Position numbers and translations under genes: made by a program. DNA of 56,239 nucleotides from a virus. Location: IMG/VR virus record IMGVR_UViG_3300021197_000101, positions 1 to 56,239 of that record, one strand, 5' to 3'. The notes under the pieces are model-generated. The model was not told the origin of the DNA. It worked only from the letters and a program-made list of their open reading frames with translations, and searched no databases. Positions 48,792 through 56,239 of this stretch are shown here, piece by piece (position 1 is the stretch's first letter; every line of letters begins with the position of its first letter).

Positions 48792-49001
48792 ATGAACAAT
48801 ACAAAAAAGAAAACTCTCGAACAAGAAGCTCAAGAGTTTCGTAAATTAAAAATTGTTGAAGAGCCACCTATGTCAGCTCGCATATATCTAGCAGGTCAAG
48901 CACTGTCAGGGTTGCTTGCCGCTAGTCGTGGTGGTTCTGTCAGGCTTAGTGAGGTAAAGAGAGAAGCCTACGAGTGGGCAGATAGAATGCTAGAGGATTA
49001 G
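48792..49001 (+). CDS. 69-residue protein at the end of the early operon
   Basis: The protein (MNNTKKKTLEQEAQEF...) has an EQEAQEFRKLKIVEEPPMSARIYLAGQALSGLLAAS-like helical layout and ends WADRMLED. Its stop codon overlaps, on the other strand, the stop of the 1146-residue virion gene. Unknown function. Confidence 0.62.
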   Translation: MNNTKKKTLEQEAQEFRKLKIVEEPPMSARIYLAGQALSGLLAASRGGSVRLSEVKREAYEWADRMLED

Positions 49002-52000
49002 TTGGTTGCTCTTTTTTTGAGGTATTTCTCGTACTCTAGGTATGCCTCAAGAGTATCTAGCTGTTCATCTGTAAGATCTTTAAACTCAACTTTTTCTCCT
49101 GTTTGTTCTTGCATCATGGCAAGACCTCTGTCAATCTTATTCCAGTTATACTTACTACCTATGTCTATCATCTTGGCTAAAATTATATCATCAGTTTCAT
49201 ATATACCACGTTCCATAAATGTTAGTGTAGTTGCTCTGGCATCACTAAACATATTGTTTACTAAGTTTGTTCTCCACTCTAGTGTAGGTATTATTTTACG
49301 AGAACCTTTAGCTTCCCTAAACTTAGGACTCTTTATCAGTTCAGACGACATGTGTTCTACAACTTCATGAAACAGTTGATTGTATCTATTATCTGCCTTA
49401 GCACTTTTAGTTCTTAGGTTAGCTAAGTAAGTTGGTCTACCAATTATACTCAACACCTTCTTGGTGTCAGACATTTCAACTTCTCTATAGCCAAGTTGTT
49501 TAGCTGCATCTAATTTTATCTTTCCTGTAGCAGCATTAAACTTTTCCTCAGATATATCTTCACCACTTACTACAGCAATGATCTGATCCATATAACGTAG
49601 TGAATTGTTTAATGTTTCACTACCTTCTTTTCTGTTGACCATCTTGTAGTCATTACCTCTGGCTAAACCAACAGCAGTATTAACAGGGTCTAAGAATCTA
49701 GTTGACCCTGATACAGCCTGAGAAAAGATCTTACCCCAAGGTTTAACAAATGATTCTCTAGCTCTACTACCTGCCGAAGTTTCCCAGTCTGTTGCAGCTA
49801 CAACAACAGTATCACCTAGACCATCAGTTATCTGATTAAGCTGTCTTGTAAGTTGTCCCGGTCCAAGCACTTCTATAATCTGAGCTACCTCTTCTCGTGG
49901 TGGTGTTGTTCCATCAAGAGCATAGGAAAGAAGTCTACCTAAACCTTTGGCATGAGATATTGGAAAGTCATACTTTATATCTTTAACACCACCAGTTTTA
50001 CCATCAATAGATTCATTCCAAGCTAAACCAAGTTCTTTATTTAACATTTCATTTTGAGCTAGTCCATATATAGCTGCTAGACCTACTGCACCACGAACAG
50101 TATTTTCTCTGATACCCCTTTGAGTTCCGGTCTTTACACCTGCTATTTGTAGAGCAGCAGTAATACCTGTTCCATCAGACATAAGAGCCATAGTGTTGTT
50201 AAAGAATCTACCAAACGGTATTAACAAACCAAGACCTGCAACATCTCTGGCCTCTTCTATAATCTTAGGTACAAACCCTGCGTCTTTATACGACAAAGCA
50301 AAGGTAGCTTTCTGTGTTTCGTATACTGATTTGTTTAATATATCCATGTACTCTTTACTTGCTATAAGTTTAGCAGCGTTAGGATCATTAAAAAATTCAT
50401 TAAAGTTTTTATTAAAACCTATTCTTAATCCTTTATCTAATTGATGTACAAACTCTTGAGACTTTGTAAGTATGTCTTGACCATGTACAAAGTTTATTGT
50501 TTGCAGTATGTCAATACCCTTATCAACTTGTAAACCCATCATGCTTTTAGAGTAATCTATCTCCCCACCAAAAGCTTTCTTTAAAGCGTCATCAACTTCT
50601 ATACCACCATTCATAGCAAATGTAAGTTGCCTTAGTGCATCAGGATTTTTATTTGCAATGGACATGTATGCATCGTAAGTCATACCTGTATCCATAAGAT
50701 TTTTTAATCTTTGAACTTGTGCTAAACTTAATTGCTTAAAGATACGTAAAGACTCTGCAGCATTTTTACCATCACCTAATATTTTATTTAAACCTGCTTG
50801 ACCTAAGTAAGTTAAAGCAAGTCCTGCATCAGTAATTGTGTTTATGCTGACAGCAGAACCATAACCCACTAGGTTAAGGTAAGATGTACTAGGAGCTGTA
50901 ACAAGTAGACGAATAACTTTACGCTGTGCATCTACTACAGTTTGATTTACTTTACCTAACCAACTAACTTTCTTAGTATCTTTAAGATCTAGTTTGTTGT
51001 CTATGTTAAGTAGTGCTGCAGCAGCATCTGATATAGATACCCCCTCAGCTTGTACTCTTGATATACCTAATCTTTTTGCAAACTGACTTGCAGCATTCAT
51101 CAAGCGACCTTGGTCACTCATCTTTTTTGCAAATATGTCTGCAAAATTTTCCATATTTATTTTTCTTTTACCTGCTTTATCACCAAGATCTACCATCTTG
51201 ATACCAGTAGCTTTAGTAAAATCTTTTATAAATTGTTTTGCAACTTTAGGGTCAGTCTTTTTTAATACATCTGCAATATAATTAGATACACCATCTTCAG
51301 GTGTACGTTTTATAAACACATGTCCTTGCTCTGCAAATATTTGAGCCATACCTTTAATACCAAGATCATCATCACCCATTAAAAATTTAATAAAGAAATC
51401 TGTATCTAAGTCCTGAAGCTCTGCACCACGAAGTGCTTTATCTCTTAATGTTTCGGTAAAAGGTGTATCTTCTTTTAAAATTTTTAGAGCTTCTGTTGGA
51501 TCAAACTTTTTTGGTACTTCTACATCTATGTCTGGTTGTGCCAGTGCATTCTTATTTTTTTGTAGTGCAACTGTACCAAATCTAACACCACCAATAATCA
51601 GAGTTCCTACACCTGCAAGACCTAGATTAATTTTATTTACTTCTTCTTGTACACCAGTTCTTACAAGACCTTTTTCATAGGCATAAGCAGAACCTACATT
51701 GACTGCCATTTCGACAGCCATGTTTGCAGTTATCTCTTTTGCATTAGACTTAAGTCTGTTCTTAATTGTATCGGGGATTTTATCTCTAGCTTCTTTTTTA
51801 GCAACTGCTTTAGTTGCATTATCTTTAGAAACTTTTTTAAATGTTTCAGTGAACACTTTATTAGCTGCTTTTTCTGCAGCTTCTGCGGCAACACCTTGTT
51901 GTAGTTGCCTTCTGTAACTGGCTATAGCGGCTCTCTGTGCTAGTTTAGCAGCAGCTTTACTACCAGTACCAGTAAATAATTTACCTATACCAAAACCAAT

Positions 52001-52438
52001 TAGGTTAACTGGGTCAGCTAGTGTAGTTCTTGTGTAGTCTCCTACGGCTTCTAGTTTTTCTCCTGCAGTAGTCTCTCCACTAAAGACTCCAGCCATGTTT
52101 TCAAAAAGCTCGTATGCTTTACCAACATTTGCTAGTTCTTCAGAGTCATCTTCAAGACTGTTTAGAAATGCTACTTCACCTACAGTTCTTACAGAGTTAC
52201 CACCAGAAAAACCTCTCATGTTATTGAGAAATTTATTTACAACTTCTTCTCTATTATCTTTACGAAACTCATCGACACCAAATCTAGTTTCCATATAGTC
52301 TCTAACTGTACCAAAGTATCTATCACTGGTTAAGTCGTTTTGAGAATATGTTCCAAACTCTATTGGCTCAGGTTGTTGAACTATATTTTGTTCTTCCGAC
52401 ACAGGAGTGCCAGCTAGATAGTCATCAAATGCACCCAT
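48998..52438 (-). CDS. Large internal virion protein (DNA ejection type)
   Basis: The 1146-residue protein has a hydrophilic N-terminus (SQNDLTSDRYFGTVRDYMETRFGV), a hinge TRTTLADPVNLIGFGIGKLF (about 133-152), an Ala-rich helical stretch (165-260), predicted short hydrophobic segments (for example LGLAGVGTLIIGGVRFG near 270) and a C-terminal charged helix. Size, helical character and position beside the transglycosylase and other core genes match gp16-like ejection proteins. It would enter the host envelope and help move DNA across. No catalytic domain was recognised. Confidence 0.75.
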   Translation of the reverse strand: MGAFDDYLAGTPVSEEQNIVQQPEPIEFGTYSQNDLTSDRYFGTVRDYMETRFGVDEFRKDNREEVVNKFLNNMRGFSGGNSVRTVGEVAFLNSLEDDSEELANVGKAYELFENMAGVFSGETTAGEKLEAVGDYTRTTLADPVNLIGFGIGKLFTGTGSKAAAKLAQRAAIASYRRQLQQGVAAEAAEKAANKVFTETFKKVSKDNATKAVAKKEARDKIPDTIKNRLKSNAKEITANMAVEMAVNVGSAYAYEKGLVRTGVQEEVNKINLGLAGVGTLIIGGVRFGTVALQKNKNALAQPDIDVEVPKKFDPTEALKILKEDTPFTETLRDKALRGAELQDLDTDFFIKFLMGDDDLGIKGMAQIFAEQGHVFIKRTPEDGVSNYIADVLKKTDPKVAKQFIKDFTKATGIKMVDLGDKAGKRKINMENFADIFAKKMSDQGRLMNAASQFAKRLGISRVQAEGVSISDAAAALLNIDNKLDLKDTKKVSWLGKVNQTVVDAQRKVIRLLVTAPSTSYLNLVGYGSAVSINTITDAGLALTYLGQAGLNKILGDGKNAAESLRIFKQLSLAQVQRLKNLMDTGMTYDAYMSIANKNPDALRQLTFAMNGGIEVDDALKKAFGGEIDYSKSMMGLQVDKGIDILQTINFVHGQDILTKSQEFVHQLDKGLRIGFNKNFNEFFNDPNAAKLIASKEYMDILNKSVYETQKATFALSYKDAGFVPKIIEEARDVAGLGLLIPFGRFFNNTMALMSDGTGITAALQIAGVKTGTQRGIRENTVRGAVGLAAIYGLAQNEMLNKELGLAWNESIDGKTGGVKDIKYDFPISHAKGLGRLLSYALDGTTPPREEVAQIIEVLGPGQLTRQLNQITDGLGDTVVVAATDWETSAGSRARESFVKPWGKIFSQAVSGSTRFLDPVNTAVGLARGNDYKMVNRKEGSETLNNSLRYMDQIIAVVSGEDISEEKFNAATGKIKLDAAKQLGYREVEMSDTKKVLSIIGRPTYLANLRTKSAKADNRYNQLFHEVVEHMSSELIKSPKFREAKGSRKIIPTLEWRTNLVNNMFSDARATTLTFMERGIYETDDIILAKMIDIGSKYNWNKIDRGLAMMQEQTGEKVEFKDLTDEQLDTLEAYLEYEKYLKKRATN

Positions 52439-52439
52439 G

Positions 52440-53372
52440 TTACATTCCTAAAATATATTCTGCAGCACCTTGTCCATACTGTATATTAAATGCTCGTATA
52501 GCTTCAGGGTCATCCCTGTTTTCTTTTAATCTTTCTACATGGCTTGGAATAAAGACATACTTGTCAAGTTCTCCAGATACTCCCGGTATAAATAAAGGAT
52601 CTCCAGTTTGTTTTAACTTATCTAAAACTATTGGTCCAAACATCACACGCAAAGGTGATGGATCACTATCGTAATTTCCAATCGCCTTGTTTAACTTTAC
52701 TGCTTCTGGAACATTCCTGTCAGGAAACTGACTTAGTTGGTTGTTAGCATATGCAAGTAGTGAGTTATCAAATGATTTTCTTTGCTTGTCACCATCTATT
52801 TTACCTAAATATGCAGGAGCTATTTCAACACCAACCTGTGGTCTAGTAACAGGAGATAAAGCACCTATTCTAGAAGTTATAGATGCCAACACTTCATCAT
52901 CTAATAATGATCTTGGATCAGTTAATAATGTCTGACCTATAGATACACCTTCTTCATAAGCTTTCATCCAACTTTCATCACCATAATTTTCAGCAACAAT
53001 TACTATATTATCCATTAGATCTTGACCAGTTGGTAAAGTTCCTACATTATTACCTCTAGTTTGAATAGCTTCAAGCACTGTCTTAAGAGCAGTTGGAGAT
53101 GCTGCAAGTTTTGCAAGATAATCATTACCACCTTCAACATCACCTAGAAGTCTTTTAATTTTATCAAGACCAACTTGATTTATAATCATAGGATTTTTAC
53201 GATCACCTATATGTTCTGAAACACTTGTAAGTCTACGAAGCATTTTGTTTTCATTAAACTGTTCATCAAGTCTTTTTTGTTCGTCCCTTTTATATTCTCT
53301 ATCTTCTTTATCTGCCATTCTTTTTTCATGAGCAGCAAAACCTCGTTCAATACCTTGCCAAACACCAGCCAT
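52440..53372 (-). CDS. Internal virion-associated protein
   Basis: The 310-residue protein starts MAGVWQGIERGFAAHEKRMADKEDREYKRDEQKR, a strongly charged helix, followed by mixed alpha domains. The N-terminal motif 'G(I/V)..G....HE(K/R)R....E....R' is shared by ejection-cluster proteins of marine podoviruses. It lies between the 176-residue and 1146-residue genes; its ATG overlaps the preceding stop (TAATG). Confidence 0.68.
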   Translation of the reverse strand: MAGVWQGIERGFAAHEKRMADKEDREYKRDEQKRLDEQFNENKMLRRLTSVSEHIGDRKNPMIINQVGLDKIKRLLGDVEGGNDYLAKLAASPTALKTVLEAIQTRGNNVGTLPTGQDLMDNIVIVAENYGDESWMKAYEEGVSIGQTLLTDPRSLLDDEVLASITSRIGALSPVTRPQVGVEIAPAYLGKIDGDKQRKSFDNSLLAYANNQLSQFPDRNVPEAVKLNKAIGNYDSDPSPLRVMFGPIVLDKLKQTGDPLFIPGVSGELDKYVFIPSHVERLKENRDDPEAIRAFNIQYGQGAAEYILGM

Positions 53373-53899
53373 TATGAAACCTCCCTTGCCATAAGACCTT
53401 TAGGTTTTTCTTCTTGCATTTCAGGCTGCTCCATAGGCATCTCTTCTTGCATAGGTTCTTCTTTCATAGGAGATAGGTCTATATCTTCTTCTTCATTGTC
53501 TATATCTTCTAGAATTTTTCTAGCTTCTTGTTCGTTTATTTGAGAGTTTAGGGCATCCATATCCATCTTGTTTTCTGAAAGACCTTCTTTATAATCTATA
53601 CCAGCTGCATCTGCTGTACCTGTTATGTACTCATGTATGACTGGGCCTATAATTAAAGATGTATCAATAGTATGTATACCCTCTGAAACAGCACCTCTAA
53701 GTATACCTTCAGTTAAGGTTACTACATCCAACCCAAGTTCAAGTAAACCCAAACAGGCTTTAGTTTTTTCAGGGTCATCTAACCTATCCATGTGCCACAT
53801 CAATGCATCTTCTGGATTTGAATACTCTGGTGGATTTTCCCAAGGATAATTTTTAGGTTCAGTTGTTAGAGACTGTCCCGGAATTGGTGCATTAAACAT
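53372..53899 (-). CDS. Conserved virion-cluster protein (FNAPIPGQSL family)
   Basis: The ATG at 53899 has GGGAGG 8 bases before it and overlaps the preceding stop (TGATG), giving 175 residues. The N-terminal part FNAPIPGQSLTTEPKNYPWENPPE, ALMWHMDRLDDPE, LLELGLDVVTLTEGILRGAVSEGIHTIDTSLIIGPVIHEYI is recognisable in many marine phages, including T4-like cyanophages. The C-terminal third is acidic and rich in M, E and P. Function unknown. Confidence 0.78.
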   Translation of the reverse strand: MFNAPIPGQSLTTEPKNYPWENPPEYSNPEDALMWHMDRLDDPEKTKACLGLLELGLDVVTLTEGILRGAVSEGIHTIDTSLIIGPVIHEYITGTADAAGIDYKEGLSENKMDMDALNSQINEQEARKILEDIDNEEEDIDLSPMKEEPMQEEMPMEQPEMQEEKPKGLMAREVS

Positions 53900-54690
53900 C
53901 ACTCAATCCTCCCATAATAATTTTCAATACTTCTTTTTGTTATATCACCACCGCCTCTAGGCCTCCAACCGGGATTTTGTTTCCAAGCTTTACTATTCTT
54001 TTTGTATACGACTGTGTCGGGACTAGCATTTCTAAAAGCAGGGGCAGCTTGAATTATACCTAATCCATAACTACCATCATAACCCCAACGTTTTAAATAT
54101 AATCCGTATACGGAGAGTTGTTCTGCAGGTTCCATGTTTAAAACTTCATCAGGTGTAAAACCCAGCTCTGCTAGAGGATCTTCCATCATTTGAAACATAC
54201 CTACTGCACCTGCCGAACTAACTTCTGTTGAATCACCTTTAGATTCACCCTCAATAATTTTAAAAACTTCGTGTTCAGTAACACCCGGAAAATCTTTTTT
54301 AAGTTTTTTCAGATTTGATAAAAAAGCAGGGTCAGATTTAAACTTGTCAGGCATTTCTGGATCTTTTAATCTAGACACTACTTGTTCATAGGTCTTTGGT
54401 TTTAAAGATGTTTCTGTGTTAGCTTTTTGTAAAGCTTCTTCTACTTGTTCGGCTAAACTTTTATTAGAAGCTTGTAATCTGTAAAAGAACTTAGTCAAAA
54501 AACCGTCTTCAGATTCTGACTCTTTTTCTCTACTTGGAATAAGAGACTTCTTAGCAATACCTTCACCAGTAAGTAGAGCTGTATCTATCTCATTATCAAC
54601 AAACTTACGTTCTCTTTTACCAAGACCTTTCTGTTGTAATCTAAGAGTTCCTGCCTCTCTAGCTGATGTTAAACCTTTTTGATACGACAT
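53899..54690 (-). CDS. Virion lytic transglycosylase
   Basis: Starting at ATG 54690 (AAAGG 11 bases before) the protein has 263 residues. The N-terminal half is helical and basic; the SLT domain is at about 130-260 with IIEGESKGDS (E149 catalytic), SSAGAVGMFQMM and YLKRWGYDGSYGLGIIQAAPAF. It is a soluble muralytic enzyme of the internal core, expected to open peptidoglycan during DNA entry. A TTG at 54744 would extend it into the upstream gene and is less likely. Confidence 0.85.
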   Translation of the reverse strand: MSYQKGLTSAREAGTLRLQQKGLGKRERKFVDNEIDTALLTGEGIAKKSLIPSREKESESEDGFLTKFFYRLQASNKSLAEQVEEALQKANTETSLKPKTYEQVVSRLKDPEMPDKFKSDPAFLSNLKKLKKDFPGVTEHEVFKIIEGESKGDSTEVSSAGAVGMFQMMEDPLAELGFTPDEVLNMEPAEQLSVYGLYLKRWGYDGSYGLGIIQAAPAFRNASPDTVVYKKNSKAWKQNPGWRPRGGGDITKRSIENYYGRIE

Positions 54691-54704
54691 ATTAATTATA
54701 CCTT

Positions 54705-56239
54705 TTAAGAAATGCCAAGGGCTATTTGTGTAAATATTGACCACTTAGATGCACTTTCTGCATCTTGTCTGGCAAGAGCGTACTCATCATATTTTTTATC
54801 AGCTAGTATTAACTCTAATGCTCTTTCCTTAGCTGACTCAGAGGACTTAAATACAAAATCCATTATGTCACGTTCACGTTGCCACAGCTGATCTACCATT
54901 GTTGTAGTAAGTTGGTTAGCTACTCTTGCAGTTTCCATGTTAGCAGCATTTTCTGCAGAAGTATTTATGGTCTGAACATTCTGTCTCCATTGAGCATTAG
55001 CCTGAGCAACAACTAATTTATTTTGTGTGTTAAATTGATCACGTTGGTTTTGCACTGAAGAGTTAAATTGTTCTGCTGCATTCTTTTGACCTGAATTAAA
55101 CTGTGATATAGCATTGGTCTGAGTTGTATTAAACTGTGACACTTGAGATTTTAAACTGGCTAAGAATTGATTAGTTTGATTCTCACTAGATGCATTAAAT
55201 TGTCTAGCTGCATTGGTTGCTGCTTGATCTGTAAATATAGACTGAGCAATCTGTTGCCCTTTAAACAACGCAGTCTGTTGTCTGTTTGATAGATTAGTCA
55301 TATCCATCTGCAAGAATGCTTGAGCATTTTGTACAGCAGCTTGTTGTTGGTTACTTAAATTCTGTTGTTCTAATTGTGTTATAGCAGCAGCTTCTGCCAT
55401 GACTATAGCCTGTTTATTAGACAAGTTAGTCATGTTCATACTGTTAGCCATACGAGAGTTTTCTAATGCTACCTGCTGTTCTGCAGTAAAGTTCATGTTT
55501 GCTACATCAGCAATACGACCTGCATTTTGAACTCTTGCTTGAAACTGTTGATCAAACTCTTGACCTATAAACTGAGCACGTTGTTGTGCCGAAAGCATAG
55601 CACGTTGCTGTCGGTTTGTCAAGTTCTGCATTTCAAATTGTGAGATTGTTTTTGCGTCAGCCATAGCAATGGGTAGTGCAGATTCCATAGCTGCTTGTAC
55701 AACAGCTTGACCTGCAAGACTGGATGCACCTAAACCTCTTTGAGCCATCTTACCTAGAGCTGCTCTCATAGCTCCTGCTGCCCATGCAGGTGGGTTAGCA
55801 CCTTGAAAGTCTTGCATCAAGCCAGACAGTTGTTCCTGTACCATAGCTTGTTGTGATGGTGTAGCTTGTGCAGCTTGAATTTGTTCTGCAAAAGCAGCAG
55901 CTGTAGTTGCATCTGCAACACCAGATATAAGTTCACCTGCTTGTATCTGTCTTTGAACAGGGTTGTTCATCATTATTGCTTGACCCTGAGCAGCCTGAAG
56001 ATTACCAACTTGAGTTTGAGATGGATTCATCTGAGCTGCATTTGCCATAGCTTGTGGAGATAGTGTACCCTGAGCTGGATTGACTGCTTGCATTGCGTTG
56101 GAAATACCCTGCTGAGACATACTAGGGTTTACAAGAGAAGCTTGCATCAAAGGATCAGGTGCAGCTGCCTGTGCTGTTGTTCCAACTGTACTTGCGCTAT
56201 ATTGTGTTGCTAGGTTAGGTGCTTGACCAGTTCCTTGAG
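54705..56239 (-). CDS. C-terminal part of the large Q/N-rich internal virion protein; gene continues into 1-712
   Basis: The frame enters from the right edge without a start and ends at TAA 54705-54707. Its central region (about 55020-55625) has 22-residue units opening N(L/F)(S/T)N.QQ and then 11-residue units of the form xxQFNxxxxxx (six in a row), all in one 11-residue phase. The C-terminal part is helical (VDQLWQRERDIMDFVFKSSESAKERALELI). A long hendecad helix bundle is the expected shape. It precedes the transglycosylase gene, so a role in the ejection core is likely. Confidence 0.8.
   Translation of the reverse strand, partial: QGTGQAPNLATQYSASTVGTTAQAAAPDPLMQASLVNPSMSQQGISNAMQAVNPAQGTLSPQAMANAAQMNPSQTQVGNLQAAQGQAIMMNNPVQRQIQAGELISGVADATTAAAFAEQIQAAQATPSQQAMVQEQLSGLMQDFQGANPPAWAAGAMRAALGKMAQRGLGASSLAGQAVVQAAMESALPIAMADAKTISQFEMQNLTNRQQRAMLSAQQRAQFIGQEFDQQFQARVQNAGRIADVANMNFTAEQQVALENSRMANSMNMTNLSNKQAIVMAEAAAITQLEQQNLSNQQQAAVQNAQAFLQMDMTNLSNRQQTALFKGQQIAQSIFTDQAATNAARQFNASSENQTNQFLASLKSQVSQFNTTQTNAISQFNSGQKNAAEQFNSSVQNQRDQFNTQNKLVVAQANAQWRQNVQTINTSAENAANMETARVANQLTTTMVDQLWQRERDIMDFVFKSSESAKERALELILADKKYDEYALARQDAESASKWSIFTQIALGIS

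Overview
The window reads as one complete, probably circularly permuted or circular-mapping genome of a tailed, short-tailed (podovirus-like) marine phage. The reading frame entering at the left edge on the minus strand (1-712) continues in frame and without a stop from the right edge (56239 down to 54705), so the two ends join inside one gene of about 748 codons. The DNA is AT-rich and tightly packed, with many ATGA, TAATG and TGATG start/stop overlaps. A cobalamin-dependent ribonucleotide reductase, a DUF1127 protein, a GTA-type holin and many small proteins typical of phages of marine Alphaproteobacteria suggest such a host. The combination of T7-like replication genes, a T7-like tail, a P22-sized portal, a tyrosine recombinase and no phage RNA polymerase recalls HMO-2011-type phages of SAR116 and roseobacters; this placement is inference from gene content.

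Layout. On the minus strand, from about 31 kb down to the left edge and on round the join to 49 kb, lies the late region. In transcription order it holds small conserved genes, an EF-hand membrane protein, a 3TM holin and an M15 endolysin; an outer-membrane-like barrel and basic small proteins; the packaging genes (DUF1127 protein, TerS, accessory protein, TerL, zinc ribbon, portal); a 1030-residue polyvalent-type protein; a head-associated protein, scaffold and major capsid protein; virion and tail proteins; tail tubular proteins A and B; a set of fibre genes including two with C-terminal S74 chaperones; small membrane proteins; and, across the join, the internal virion proteins with a lytic transglycosylase.

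The plus strand from 32.3 to 49.0 kb is the early and replication region. It holds many small unknown genes, a Cys-rich protein coupled to an M28/M42-like metallopeptidase, an integrase operon, a primase-helicase, a family A DNA polymerase, an SSB, Cas4/RecB-like and resolvase-like nucleases, MazG, class II RNR and a DUF3310 protein. It meets the internal virion genes tail to tail with overlapping stop codons.

Between the two divergent regions is a 1.4 kb gene-free control region (30882-32276). It contains a perfect-consensus sigma-70 promoter pointing left, three families of palindromes that look like operators, repeats shared with the region upstream of the integrase, and a rightward leader that ends in a terminator-like hairpin just before the first early gene. 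All promoter candidates are host sigma-70-like, in keeping with the absence of a phage RNA polymerase. No tRNA or CRISPR array was seen.
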